Below, one piece after another: positions 8,969-18,771 of a DNA stretch of 64,000 bases (position 1 is the first letter of the stretch; the number at the start of each line of letters is the position of its first letter). The DNA lies in the NCBI RefSeq assembly GCF_002920615.1, contig NZ_PQSU01000037.1, positions 24,578-88,577 on the forward strand, written 5' to 3'. The DNA comes from Streptomyces sp. Ru62 (GTDB taxonomy: Bacteria > Actinomycetota > Actinomycetes > Streptomycetales > Streptomycetaceae). The notes under the pieces are model-generated. The model ran no database searches and was not told where the DNA came from. It was given only the letters and a program-made list of their open reading frames with translations. The translations under genes were made by a program, and so were the position numbers.

Positions 8969-10210
8969 GTGCCCTCCGCTTCCGCTCATCGGATGACCCC
9001 GGCGCGCACCCTGGCCTTTGCGGTCGCCGCCGGCCTGGCCGTCGGCAATCTCTACTGGGCCCAGCCCCTGATCGAGACCATCGCCGCGTCTGTCGACGTC
9101 TCATCCTCCAGCGCCGCGACCCTGGTGACCGTCACCCAGGGCGGATACGCACTCGGGATCTTTCTCCTCGTACCTCTCGGCGATGTCCTCAACCGGCGCC
9201 GCCTGATCCCCCTCGTCCTGGCCCTTTCCGCCGTGATGCTCCTCGGCGCCGCCCTGGCCCCGACGTTCGCCGTGCTCCTCGCGGCACTCGGCGGCGTCGG
9301 ACTGACGACCGTCGGCGCGCAACTGCTGACCCCACTGGCCAGCGAACTCGCCGAACCCAAACGGCGCGGGCAGGTCGTCGGTACCGTGGCATCCGGCTCG
9401 CTGATCGGCATCCTGCTCTCACGCACAATCAGCGGTGTCGTCGCCGACCTCCTCGGCTGGAGGGCGATATACGGCATAGCCGCCGCGGCGGCGATCACCC
9501 TCGCCGCCGTGCTCCGCGCGGCCATCCCGCCCCTCGAACCCCGCGAACCCGTCCCCTACCCACGCCTGCTGGGATCGGTCTTCACCACCGTGGCCCGCCA
9601 TCGCGCGGCGCCACCGACCCTGCTGCTGTCCGCCGTGACCTTCGCGGTGTTCTCGTTGTTCTGGACGTCGACGACCTACCTACTGACGGCGGCGCCGTTC
9701 TCCTACTCGACCAGCCAGATCGGCCTGCTGGGCCTGGCTGGCCTGGCCGGCGCCCTCGCCGGACGCCGCGCGGGCGCGCTGCACGACCGGGGCTGGTCCG
9801 TGCCCGCCACCGGCGCCGCGCTTGCGCTGCTGGTGTTGTCCCTGGTCGCTCCCTGGGCAGCACGCGGTTCGATCTTCGGGCTGATCGTCGCTGTCGTCGT
9901 GCCCGACATCGCCACGCAGAGCGTCCTTGTGCTGAGTCAGACCCGGCTGTTCGCCCTGCCCGGTTCCGCGCACAGCCGCCTGAACACGGGCCTGGTCGTC
10001 AGCAACTTTCTCGGCGGCGCAGTCGGATCGGCCGCCGCCGGCCCTCTTTGGGCGCTCGGCCGCTGGACAGCGATCATGGCTGTCTCCCTGGCCGTCACCT
10101 GCGCTGGCCTCATCGTCTGGGCCGTCGGCCGCAACCGACTCGCGGACAGGAGCAGCCGCCTGGCGGCCCCTTCCCACCCGCGAGTGGAGAGGCCCAAGAC
10201 GTCCCTCTGA
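8969..10210 (+). CDS. MFS transporter, second exporter of the block
   Basis: A 413-residue membrane protein with 10-12 predicted helices. It starts at the GTG at 8969, after GAAAGGA. The opening LAVGNLYWAQPLIETIAASV is characteristic of the YgaY-like MFS branch, with LVPLGDVLNRRRLIPLVLAL as the conserved loop between TM2 and TM3. A basic, soluble C-terminal tail ends the protein. It is distinct in sequence from the first MFS in this block, so the cluster probably exports more than one product. It follows the F420-reductase-like gene by 150 bp on the same strand. Substrate unknown. Confidence 0.88.
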   Translation: MPSASAHRMTPARTLAFAVAAGLAVGNLYWAQPLIETIAASVDVSSSSAATLVTVTQGGYALGIFLLVPLGDVLNRRRLIPLVLALSAVMLLGAALAPTFAVLLAALGGVGLTTVGAQLLTPLASELAEPKRRGQVVGTVASGSLIGILLSRTISGVVADLLGWRAIYGIAAAAAITLAAVLRAAIPPLEPREPVPYPRLLGSVFTTVARHRAAPPTLLLSAVTFAVFSLFWTSTTYLLTAAPFSYSTSQIGLLGLAGLAGALAGRRAGALHDRGWSVPATGAALALLVLSLVAPWAARGSIFGLIVAVVVPDIATQSVLVLSQTRLFALPGSAHSRLNTGLVVSNFLGGAVGSAAAGPLWALGRWTAIMAVSLAVTCAGLIVWAVGRNRLADRSSRLAAPSHPRVERPKTSL

Positions 10211-10581
10211 GGGGGCGGAAGATGTCAGAACCCAAGGTGTGCGCGAGTTCCTCGAACCTGATCGGTCTGCGGACGCCTGAAGCTGTCGGTCAGCCGGGCG
10301 GCCATGCGGGGCCAGGACGCGGCTGTGGCGCAGGCTGAAGCGAGAACTGACACCATGCACCGTTCGTCCGGCGTCCCGCTCCAGTCACTCTCCATACACA
10401 TCCGGGCACGCCCTGCGGCTCGGGCCCGAGGGGGTCACTGCCGTTACCCCTAACAAGCGTGCCTGTCAGCGGGACGCGGGAGCTGATTTCGTGGAATGAG
10501 CGCGGATTGCACCGCGCGGGAAGGCCGGTGCTCCCCGCCCAGCATCCGACACCTCGGGTTCTGAGAGATGAAAGGAAGCAC
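10211..10581. other. Intergenic promoter region of the aldo/keto reductase
   Basis: No gene is seen. The second half holds the third copy of the XRE-type operator (10430-10451) and the conserved promoter block shared with 4882-4950. AAAGGA at 10571-10576 is the ribosome binding site of the next gene. Confidence 0.65.
10430..10451. promoter_or_regulatory. Putative XRE operator, copy 3 (AKR promoter)
   Basis: GGGGGT (10430-10435), a 10-bp spacer and ACCCCT (10446-10451). The spacer CACTGCCGTT nearly matches CCCTGCTGTT of copy 2, and the downstream ACAAGCGTG is identical. The site lies 130 bp before the aldo/keto reductase ATG, about 6.6 kb from the XRE gene. Confidence 0.65.
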
Positions 10582-11550
10582 ATGCGTACGACGACACTCG
10601 GACCCGGCGGTCCCGAGGTGGGCGTGATCGGCCTGGGCTGCATGGGCATGAGCTACGCCTACGACATGGCCGCCGCGCGTGACGAGGACACGTACGTCTC
10701 GGTGATCCGCCAGGCGCTGGATCTGGGCGTGACCCTGATCGATACCGCGGACGTGTACGGGCCGTTCACCAACGAGGAACTGGTCGGCCGGGCACTGTCC
10801 GGGAGCCACCGCGACCGTGCGGTGCTGGCCACGAAGGTCGGCGCCCTGTCCCGCGACGAGCAGGGCAAGCCGGTCCGCGCCGAGAACGGCCGCCCGGAGC
10901 ACATCCGCCGCTCCATCGACGAAAGCCTGCAACGCCTCGGCACCGACCACGTCGACCTCTATCAGCTGCACCGGGTCGACCCCCACGTGCCGATCGAGGA
11001 GAGCGTCGGCGCCCTGGCTGAGACGGTCGCCGCGGGCAAGGCCCGCGCGATCGGCCTGTCCGAGGTGGACGTCGAACAGATCAAGCACGCCCAGAGGGTG
11101 CACCCGATCGCCACCGTGCAGTGCGAGCTGTCGCTGTGGACGCGGGACTGGATGCAGGAGGTGCTGCCCTACTGCCGGGAACAGGGCATCGCCTTCCTGC
11201 CGTACTCGCCCCTGGGCAGGGGCTTCCTCACCGGCCGCTTCACCTCGGTGGACGACCTGCCCCAGGACGACGTCCGCCGCCGGATGCCGCGCTTCCAGCA
11301 GGACGCCCTCCAGCAGAACCTCGCTCTCGTCGGCCGGGTGCGTGAGATCGCCGAGCGGATCGGTGCCACCCCGGCCCAGGTGGCCCTCGCCTGGGTCCTG
11401 GCCCAGGGCCGGTACGTCATCCCGATCCCCGGCACCAAGACCCCAAAGTACCTGCTGGAGAACGCCGGCGCCGCCGACGTCCAGCTGAGCAAGGCCGACC
11501 TGGCCGCACTGAACGCCCTGCCCGACCCACAAGGCGGCCGCGGCAACTGA
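10582..11550 (+). CDS. Aldo/keto reductase (AKR), XRE-regulon candidate
   Basis: A 322-residue (alpha/beta)8 NADPH-dependent reductase of the YajO/AKR13 type. The catalytic tetrad is seen as Asp and Tyr in LIDTADVYGP, Lys in VLATKVGAL and His in LYQLHRVDP. The C-terminal cofactor loop reads IPIPGTKTPKYLLENAGA. It starts at the ATG at 10582 after AAAGGA. It is preceded by the same promoter block as the first MFS gene, so it is probably controlled by the XRE protein. The expected role is reduction of reactive aldehydes or ketones in the cytoplasm. Confidence 0.92.
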   Translation: MRTTTLGPGGPEVGVIGLGCMGMSYAYDMAAARDEDTYVSVIRQALDLGVTLIDTADVYGPFTNEELVGRALSGSHRDRAVLATKVGALSRDEQGKPVRAENGRPEHIRRSIDESLQRLGTDHVDLYQLHRVDPHVPIEESVGALAETVAAGKARAIGLSEVDVEQIKHAQRVHPIATVQCELSLWTRDWMQEVLPYCREQGIAFLPYSPLGRGFLTGRFTSVDDLPQDDVRRRMPRFQQDALQQNLALVGRVREIAERIGATPAQVALAWVLAQGRYVIPIPGTKTPKYLLENAGAADVQLSKADLAALNALPDPQGGRGN

Positions 11551-11596
11551 CCGCCCCCACACCGCCCACTCCCATCGACACCGAAAAGGAATCACT

Positions 11597-12376
11597 GTGA
11601 AGGTCGAAAACACCACCGTCAAGGGTGTGTTCATCGAGTACGCCCGCTCCGAAAGCAGCCCGTCCGCTGCGCCCATCGTCTTCGTCCACGGCGGCGGCCA
11701 GGGCAGCTGGGTGTGGGAAAACTACCTCCCCTTCTTCGCCGCGACCGGCCGGGACTGCTACGCGTTCAGCTGGTACAACCACCACCGCTCCCATGAACTG
11801 CCCGAGGAGCAGTTCGCGGCGCGCTCCATGGCCGAGACCGTGGAAGAGCTGGAGATCGTGGTCGACCACATCGGACAGGTCCCTGTCCTGGTGACCCACA
11901 GCATGGGCGCGCTGGTCGGCCAGAAGTACGCCGAACAGCACCCGGTCGTGGCGCAGGTCCACATCACGCCCGCCATCTGCGCCGAGGTGGGTCTCCACCC
12001 GGAGCGGCAGCTGGATCTGTCGAAGCCGGTCGGCATCGGCTCCTTCGAGGAGGAGTGGCCCCGTGTGCTGGCCGGGTGTTCGGAAGAGGACGCCCGCCGC
12101 TACTACGCCCTGCTGTCCAGGGAGTCGGCCCTCGCCATCCAGGAGACCATCTCCACCTCCTTCAGCGTGGACCGCACCCGCATCGGTGGCCCGTCCCTGG
12201 TCATCGCGGCAGAAAACGACGTCGTGGTCCCCGCGGAGGCGATCCGCCGCAGTGCCGCCTACTTCGGCTCCGACTACCTCTTCCTTCCCGGCCGCACCCA
12301 CAACGTGCTCCTCGAACCCGGCTGGCGTGAAACGGCCGAGCGCATCAAGACCTGGCTCGAACGCCAGACCTGGTAG
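11597..12376 (+). CDS. Alpha/beta hydrolase (serine nucleophile)
   Basis: A 259-residue alpha/beta hydrolase beginning at a GTG after AAAAGGA. The oxyanion motif is IVFVHGGGQGSWVWENY. The nucleophile elbow is LVTHSMGALVG (His-Ser-Met-Gly in place of the usual Gly-x-Ser-x-Gly), the acid is probably Asp in AAENDVVVP, and the catalytic His lies in PGRTHNVLLEP. It follows the aldo/keto reductase by 46 bp and probably shares its transcript. An esterase or lactonase acting on the same compounds as the neighbouring reductases is plausible but not shown. Confidence 0.87.
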   Translation: MKVENTTVKGVFIEYARSESSPSAAPIVFVHGGGQGSWVWENYLPFFAATGRDCYAFSWYNHHRSHELPEEQFAARSMAETVEELEIVVDHIGQVPVLVTHSMGALVGQKYAEQHPVVAQVHITPAICAEVGLHPERQLDLSKPVGIGSFEEEWPRVLAGCSEEDARRYYALLSRESALAIQETISTSFSVDRTRIGGPSLVIAAENDVVVPAEAIRRSAAYFGSDYLFLPGRTHNVLLEPGWRETAERIKTWLERQTW

Positions 12377-12479
12377 AAGCCCGGCGGCCTGCCGTCTTCG
12401 CCCAGTCCGATATCAGCAGTTGCCCCACCGGCGCTGCCCGGCCGACGTCCCCCACCGTCCGAAAGTGAAAGTCTCAGCC

Positions 12480-13340
12480 ATGACGATCAAGGTTCCCGAG
12501 GTCGCCCTCAACAACGGCGTGCAGATGCCGATCCTCGGCTTCGGCGTCTACCAGATCCCCGAAGACCAGACCCAGCAGGCGGTGGAGGCCGCGCTGGAAG
12601 CCGGCTACCGCCTGATCGACACCGCCGCCGGGTACGAGAACGAGCGCGCCGTGGGCCGGGCCATCGCCGCCAGCGGCATCCCCCGCGACGAGTTGTTCGT
12701 CACCACCAAGCTGTGGGTCCAGGACTACGGCGAGGACAGCGCCAAGCGTGCCTTCGACCGCTCGCTCGACCGCCTCAGTCTCGATTACCTCGACCTGTAC
12801 CTGATCCACCAGCCCTTCGGCGACTACTACGGCGCCTGGCGGGCCATGGAAGCCCTCAACCGCGACGGCCGCAGCCGGGCGGTCGGGGTCAGCAACTTCT
12901 ACCCCGACCGGCTCGCCGACCTGATCACCCACAACGAGATCGTCCCCGCGGTGAACCAGATCGAGACGCACGTCTTCTTCCAGCGCACCGAGGATCAGGA
13001 ACTGATGCGCCGGTACGGCGTCCAGCACGAGTCCTGGGGGCCGCTCGCCGAAGGCGGACACGGCTTCTTCGACAACCCGGTGCTCGCCGGCATCGCCCGC
13101 TCCCACGACAAGTCCGTCGCCCAGATCGCGCTGCGCTGGCTCGTCCAGCGCGACATCGTCGTGATCCCGAAGTCGGTACGGCCCGAACGCATGGCGGAGA
13201 ACATCGACGTCTTCGACTTCCGGCTCACCGACGAAGAGATGGCACGCATCGCCACGCTGGACACCGGCCGCAGCCCCATCTTCGACCACCACGACCCGGA
13301 GAAGGTCACGTGGCTCGGCGGGGTGCGGTTCGACACCTGA
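12480..13340 (+). CDS. Aldo/keto reductase, 2,5-diketo-gluconate reductase type
   Basis: A 286-residue AKR5-like enzyme. The ATG at 12480 is chosen because the family signature VALNNGVQMPILGFGVYQI follows at once; longer readings overlap the previous gene. The tetrad is visible: Asp in YRLIDTAAGYENE with its Tyr, Lys in VTTKLWV and His in LYLIHQPFG. The cofactor segment VVIPKSVRPERMAENIDVFD and the short C-terminus are standard. It reduces small keto or aldehyde substrates with NADPH. It is the second intact AKR of the block and is from a different subfamily than its neighbours, so it is not a recent duplicate of them. Confidence 0.92.
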   Translation: MTIKVPEVALNNGVQMPILGFGVYQIPEDQTQQAVEAALEAGYRLIDTAAGYENERAVGRAIAASGIPRDELFVTTKLWVQDYGEDSAKRAFDRSLDRLSLDYLDLYLIHQPFGDYYGAWRAMEALNRDGRSRAVGVSNFYPDRLADLITHNEIVPAVNQIETHVFFQRTEDQELMRRYGVQHESWGPLAEGGHGFFDNPVLAGIARSHDKSVAQIALRWLVQRDIVVIPKSVRPERMAENIDVFDFRLTDEEMARIATLDTGRSPIFDHHDPEKVTWLGGVRFDT

Positions 13341-13483
13341 TTCCTAGCCGCGCCTCACTCACCTGACCGCGCATCCGCAGTCAGCTCCCAGGCCACCAGA
13401 TGGTCGGCCGGGCCACCGCACGGCCCGAAGACACAGGGCATTGCCTTCTCGTCTTCCAGCCGCTTCTACAGAAGGCAACAACA

Positions 13484-14479
13484 ATGCACATTCGCTTCGC
13501 TCACCTGGCGGCAGTCCCCGCTCTGGCGGCTGTTCTCGTCACGGCCCCGTCCGCCTCCGCCGCCACCGGACGAGGTGCTACTCAGCCGGTCGTCACCCAG
13601 GCGAAGACCGCGGTCGCGTTCGACTTCGCCTCCGGCGACTCGCCGGAGAACATCAACGTCAACCCGGACCGCTCCCTGACGGTGTCCCTGCTGGGCGTGC
13701 CCGCGAACAAGCCGCCCAAGCTGGTGCGGATCACGCCCTCCGGGCAGCGCACCACCCTCATCAACGGACATCTGGGCGATCAGATCACCGGCAACACCCG
13801 TGGCAGCGACGGCACCGTCTACTACAACGTGGACTCCGACGACACCGCCCGCAACGGCGTCTGGAAGCTGCCCCCGAACGGCCGCCCCGAGCGTCTGACC
13901 GCCCTGCCCGATGGCCTGCCCAACGGCCTTGCCATCGACCCGGCCGGCCGTACCCTGGACGCCGCCGACAGCTACAACAGCACAGTGTGGGCCGTGCCCA
14001 CCTCCGGCGGACCGGCGAAGATCTGGCTGAACGGCCCGGCGCTCGCAGCCGACCCCCACGGCTCCCTACCCCTCGGCGTCAACGGCGTCCGCTTCCACAA
14101 GGGCGCCGTCTGGCTGAGCAACTACAGCCAGGGCAAGCTGCTCAGGATCCCGGTCACCGCCCACGGAACCCCCGGCCCCATCCACACCGTCGCCGACAAC
14201 ATCCCCGACTTCGACGACTTCGCCTTCCTCAACAACCACTCCGACATCGTCTTCGCCGCGCAGAACGACCCGACCGACCGGGTCACCGTCGTGCGCCCGA
14301 ACGGGACCACCCAGGTCGCCCTCACCACCGGCGACGGCCTCGCCTCACCCACCACCACCGCCATAAGCGGTGACAAGCTGTACATCGCCGATGCCGGGTT
14401 CAAGGCACCCCACGACGCGAAGCTGCAGAGCGCAACCATCAACCTCCACGCCCTCACCGAGCACCCCCGGCACCACTAA
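13484..14479 (+). CDS. Secreted SMP-30/gluconolactonase-like beta-propeller
   Basis: A 331-residue protein with a Sec signal peptide: basic MHIRFAH, a hydrophobic Ala/Val-rich core, and cleavage near SASAATG at about residue 26. The mature part is a run of propeller blades, for example NINVNPDRSLTVSLLG, TRGSDGTVYYNVDS, GLPNGLAIDPAGRTLDAADS, GVNGVRFHKGAVWLSNYSQG and ISGDKLYIADAG. This fits the SMP-30/strictosidine-synthase-like fold, which binds a metal and hydrolyses lactones. Start at the ATG at 13484; the upstream GTG frame is unlike coding sequence. It is the only secreted protein of the redox block. A shortened, decayed relative lies at 50605-50872. Confidence 0.83.
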   Translation: MHIRFAHLAAVPALAAVLVTAPSASAATGRGATQPVVTQAKTAVAFDFASGDSPENINVNPDRSLTVSLLGVPANKPPKLVRITPSGQRTTLINGHLGDQITGNTRGSDGTVYYNVDSDDTARNGVWKLPPNGRPERLTALPDGLPNGLAIDPAGRTLDAADSYNSTVWAVPTSGGPAKIWLNGPALAADPHGSLPLGVNGVRFHKGAVWLSNYSQGKLLRIPVTAHGTPGPIHTVADNIPDFDDFAFLNNHSDIVFAAQNDPTDRVTVVRPNGTTQVALTTGDGLASPTTTAISGDKLYIADAGFKAPHDAKLQSATINLHALTEHPRHH

Positions 14480-14630
14480 ACGGCCCGCAGAGGCTTCGGC
14501 GGGGCGGTGCCTCCGCCCCAGCCCAAGCCACCCACTTTCCGACCGGCACCGCGAACCGTCCAGGTCGTCCCGAGCCCGCCACGGACCTATCCCTCTCCGC
14601 GGCGCGAGCCGCACCACGACAAGGAGCACC

Positions 14631-15716
<1,086 letters not shown>

Positions 15717-15756
15717 CTGAGGCAAAACCGCCCCTCGCCAACATGCCTGCCGTATG

Positions 15757-15800
15757 AAGAGCTGTTAGGGGAATACCGCACCTTTCGAATAACAGCTCTT
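15757..15800. terminator. Perfect 11-bp inverted repeat, probable terminator
   Basis: AAGAGCTGTTA (15757-15767) is matched exactly by TAACAGCTCTT (15790-15800), with a 22-bp loop. It lies 41 bp after the stop of the last aldo/keto reductase. No U-tract follows, which is normal for Streptomyces terminators. The right arm abuts the point where DNA-ligase similarity begins, so it could instead be a mobile-element end. Confidence 0.55.
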
Positions 15801-16187
15801 CACCAGTGGGCCCGGGCCAGTGCGGAAGCGGTCGTCGCCTCGGTGACGGGCCGGGGGGCCGCCCCGTCGACGCTGCTGCTGGGCCGCTACGACGAGTCGG
15901 GCCGGCTGCGGTTCGTCGCGCGGACGGCACCGCTGTCGGCGACGGCACGGCGCGAGATCGGCGGTCTGCTGTATCCGGGCGGCGCGGACCACCCCTGGCA
16001 GGGCCGCCGCTTCTTGGCCGGGTGGGGCACCCGCGAGGTGATCGACCACCGGCCGGTCGTGCCCGACGTCGTGGTCGAGTTCGCCGGGGACACCGCGGTG
16101 GACTCGGGCCGCTACCGGCATCCCGTCCGCTACCTGCGCGTACGCGACGACCTCAGCCCCCAGCAGCTGCCGCCTCCAGGGGTCTAG
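15801..16187 (+). pseudogene. ATP-dependent DNA ligase, C-terminal fragment
   Basis: About 128 codons match the OB-fold end of ATP-dependent DNA ligases: GAAPSTLLLGRYDESGRLRF, then LSATARREIGGLLYP, WQGRRFLAGWGTREVIDH and the terminal YRHPVRYLRVRDDLSPQQLP. The nucleotidyltransferase domain with the catalytic Lys is missing. The similarity starts abruptly at the right arm of the inverted repeat 15757-15800. No ribosome binding site or plausible start is seen apart from an internal GTG at 15843. The last 30 or so codons and the 3' flank are repeated in the same orientation at 59806-59940. Confidence 0.75.
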
Positions 16188-16532
16188 GCCGGAGCCACGC
16201 CCGTCGCTGCCGCGGGCGCCGGCGACGTGCCGCAGCTCTCGGGCCACGGCCCCACCCGGGCCCAGGCCCGCGCCCGGATCGCGGCTCCCGCAGTTGACAC
16301 GACGGTATTTTCGGCCCGGGTCGGTCCCGTGGCGTGAGCACACCTAGCCTCGTAGAGCGACCCGAGGAGGGGCGACAGCGTAAACCCCGATATGTCTCCT
16401 TAGCACCCCTCTTGCAGCAAGCCCACCTGCCCGGGGGACAGCAAGAGCCCCGTAGAACCGGGGGATTGTTAGACCCGCGTGCCATGCTGCAGGTGCGCCT
16501 GCTCAAGGCCTCCCGCATGAGAAGGGATTGCC
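16188..16532. other. Intergenic region, no gene seen
   Basis: No convincing reading frame. The first 40 bases continue the duplicated 3' flank of the ligase remnant. A TTGACA hexamer occurs at 16293-16298, but no -10 partner is found at 16-18 bp. Confidence 0.5.
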
Positions 16533-16850
16533 GTGAAAACGGTGAGGTGGCTCTCCCAGGAGTTCACGTTTAAGGGGCTGCTGCTCATCCCGGCGGAGGT
16601 CCTGGTGGTTGCTGCGTTCGCGGCAGTGGTCATGCTGGTCTCGCCAGACGGCGGGCGAGTGCAGCCAGCGGACTCGCCCACAGCCGTCCCCTTCGTCATC
16701 GATAATCCATCGCTGTCCGATGACGACATTGAGGGCTACTGGTACTGCTGGAACAGCGGAGACCCGGCGCCCCATCACCTTGATCACTGGGTTCCAAACG
16801 ACCACCTGTGCACATGGGGCGAACTGCGCAGCTCGGGCGCGACGCGCTAG
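16533..16850 (+). CDS. Small membrane-anchored hypothetical protein
   Basis: A 105-residue protein starting at a GTG preceded by GAGAAGGG. A basic N-terminus (VKTVRWLSQEF) is followed by one hydrophobic segment (LLLIPAEVLVVAAFAAVVML) and then an acidic, Trp/Tyr-rich exterior tail with two cysteines (YWYCWNSGD; HLCTWGEL) that could form a disulfide. The topology suggests a signal-anchor protein with the C-terminus outside. I do not recognise the family. It stands alone, between the ligase remnant and a convergent HEPN-like gene. Confidence 0.6.
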   Translation: MKTVRWLSQEFTFKGLLLIPAEVLVVAAFAAVVMLVSPDGGRVQPADSPTAVPFVIDNPSLSDDDIEGYWYCWNSGDPAPHHLDHWVPNDHLCTWGELRSSGATR

Positions 16851-16976
16851 CAGGAGGGCTCACGTCACTACCGACAGGGCTTGCGAAGGCACTCCGCAGA
16901 AGCGTGTGGGAGTGAGGACGGGAACCAACTCGAAACCTGTGCGCCCCGAGGATTGGTTCCCGGCCACCAACATACT

Positions 16977-18101
16977 TCAGGCTGCCTCCCCCTCGTCCTG
17001 CTCGGCCGCGAGGGCCTCGTCAAGCCACCGGAGAGTGGCATGCGCGATCAACGCGGCCCTGACAGCATGTGCAGACGAGTAGGAGCCGTCGTCGACCTGG
17101 TGTGTGCTCCCATTCCGGTTGAATGACGCCTGACCGATGCCACGGTCCCAGTGCTGGAAGGCCGTGGAGATGCCAGCACCGACGAGGACGAGTCCTACCT
17201 CGGCAAAGCTGGCATCATCCCACTCCGAAACTTCGATGGGGCGGAAGTGATTGCGAGTCTTGTCTTTGGTCTTGCGACCGGTGTATGCGAGGTGCTTCAG
17301 CATGTGCTCGTTCACGACGGTGTCGAAGACGGCGCAGGCCGCTGCCTGGGCGGGGCGGTAGAGGCCGGCGCGGATGGCAGCGGTTGCCTCCAGCAGCATG
17401 GACTTCAGGTCCTGGTGCTCAGGGAGGGCGACTACAGCGAGCGATGCGTCGATGTCATCGGCGATCTCCGAGGCGTGGGTGACAAGGATGACGCCCCGGG
17501 CCTCCATGTCAGGGACCTCGATCAATTGCTCGACGATGCTGGTGCGAGGAGCCCACGCCAGGGAAGTGCCGTCTTCTACGTTGACCTTGAATACCTCGAC
17601 GAGTTTCTCGGCTTGCAGCCCCCGCAGATTGTCCGGGATGAGCTGCGTGACGAACTCGACGAGGCGGCGGATGTTCGATACCCACTGCTGCCTGTTCGCG
17701 TCGAGAACCCGGCCTAGGTCGGCGCCAAAGTCATACCGAGGCAACGGCAAGGCGATGCGGGCTGCCTGCCGCATTTGCTCAGCCAAGCCGTCCCTGCGCT
17801 GGACCAGCGCCGCGAGTGACGGGGCTGCCGACTTGACGAAGTCCTGCTGCATCGCTCTGAGACGGTCCCCGGCGGCAGCGAGGGATGCGAACTGGCTGGC
17901 TATCTGCTCGCTATATTGACGAGCCGCAGCTTGGAAGCTGAGCAGCCTGGTCATGTCGACCTTGGCAACGACGCTCGGGTCAAGGCGGAAGCCAGGTGCG
18001 CCGGACTCTTCCTCTGTGGCTTCGGGCTCCGCTGCGGCTTCGCGGCCAGGTTCGTCGGGCTGCTTGTCTTCTAGCTGTGGGCGGTTATCGTCCTCACTCA
18101 T
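16977..18101 (-). CDS. Hypothetical protein with C-terminal HEPN-like domain
   Basis: A 374-residue protein. The ATG (complement of 18099-18101) giving MSEDDNRPQLE is preferred over longer readings. Residues 1-50 are acidic and disordered; about 60-180 are helical with coiled-coil character (QFASLAAAGDRLRAMQQDF). The last 150 residues form a helical domain ending FNRNGSTHQVDDGSYSSAHA, then VRAALIAHATLRWLDEAL. RNGSTH (residues 329-334) fits the Rx4-6H motif of HEPN RNases, and the context F-x-R-x4-H followed by a long helix is typical of HEPN proteins in toxin and abortive-infection systems. The family as a whole is not recognised; RNase activity is inferred. The divergent neighbour at 18216 could be its partner. 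Confidence 0.65.
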   Translation of the reverse strand: MSEDDNRPQLEDKQPDEPGREAAAEPEATEEESGAPGFRLDPSVVAKVDMTRLLSFQAAARQYSEQIASQFASLAAAGDRLRAMQQDFVKSAAPSLAALVQRRDGLAEQMRQAARIALPLPRYDFGADLGRVLDANRQQWVSNIRRLVEFVTQLIPDNLRGLQAEKLVEVFKVNVEDGTSLAWAPRTSIVEQLIEVPDMEARGVILVTHASEIADDIDASLAVVALPEHQDLKSMLLEATAAIRAGLYRPAQAAACAVFDTVVNEHMLKHLAYTGRKTKDKTRNHFRPIEVSEWDDASFAEVGLVLVGAGISTAFQHWDRGIGQASFNRNGSTHQVDDGSYSSAHAVRAALIAHATLRWLDEALAAEQDEGEAA

Positions 18102-18176
18102 GACCGCACTGTAAGGCCACCGTCTGACAAGGCCAGTTGGCCATTCGAGGGCACCAGGCGGACCCAGCCCCACCGT

Positions 18177-18196
18177 AACGTGCCGTTATTCACGTT
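18177..18196. promoter_or_regulatory. Dyad in the divergent HEPN-like/hypothetical promoter
   Basis: AACGTG (18177-18182) and CACGTT (18191-18196) form a perfect dyad with an 8-bp AT-rich spacer, between the start of the HEPN-like gene (18101, minus) and the gene at 18216 (plus). It could be an operator controlling one or both. Confidence 0.4.
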
Positions 18197-18215
18197 TGGT
18201 GAGTCCCTCTACCGC

Positions 18216-18611
18216 ATGGACGAACCGCGCGTCGACGGCCAGAACGCCCGCGCCAACACCCGGCTGAAGAAGCTGAGCGACAGGCTGGGGGAGTGGTGGA
18301 TCCTGGAGCTGGACCACGACTCCGACACCGGGCTGCGCAGGGCCGAGCTGGTGCAGGCTCTGACCGACCCGCAGCACGGTCTGCCGCAACAGCTGCACTG
18401 GCACCGCGACCTGACCCCCGGCGGGAGCCTCGGCCTGATCCTGCTCAAGGCCCCGGACCGCACCGCCACCCTTCAACTGCGTTACGACCGGGTCGACTAC
18501 GCCGTCAGGCAAGACCGCGCCGCGACGTTCGCGGCAATCCGGCGGCGCATCAGCGCCGTGACCGGCGAGGCTTCGCTGCCTGCGATGCCCGGCTGCTCGG
18601 CCACTGGCTGA
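18216..18611 (+). CDS. Small hypothetical protein
   Basis: A 131-residue reading from the ATG at 18216 (MDEPRVDGQNARANTRLKKL); a GTG at 18180 would add 12 residues but overlaps the dyad. The sequence is mixed alpha/beta with a Trp-Trp pair (LGEWWILELDHDSD) and charged helices. No signal peptide, membrane segment or known motif is seen. Codon use is normal for the window. It is divergent from the HEPN-like gene with 114 bp between the starts, so the two may form a functional pair, but nothing in the sequence proves it. Confidence 0.55.
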   Translation: MDEPRVDGQNARANTRLKKLSDRLGEWWILELDHDSDTGLRRAELVQALTDPQHGLPQQLHWHRDLTPGGSLGLILLKAPDRTATLQLRYDRVDYAVRQDRAATFAAIRRRISAVTGEASLPAMPGCSATG

Positions 18612-18771
18612 GCTACGCCCCAAGGCGCCCGGGTATTTGTCAAGGCTGCTTCACCCGATGGAATTGCTGGAACACCAGGATGTCCCATGCCGCATGCGCT
18701 TGCCGTACCGTTCTCGGACCGCGCCTGCCCAGGGAGGACGGCGGGCCGTACCGGGGAGAGGACGGCATCGG

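Noticed and set aside
16293..16321. TTGACA as a housekeeping promoter
   Set aside because: No TAnnnT hexamer at 16-18 bp downstream.
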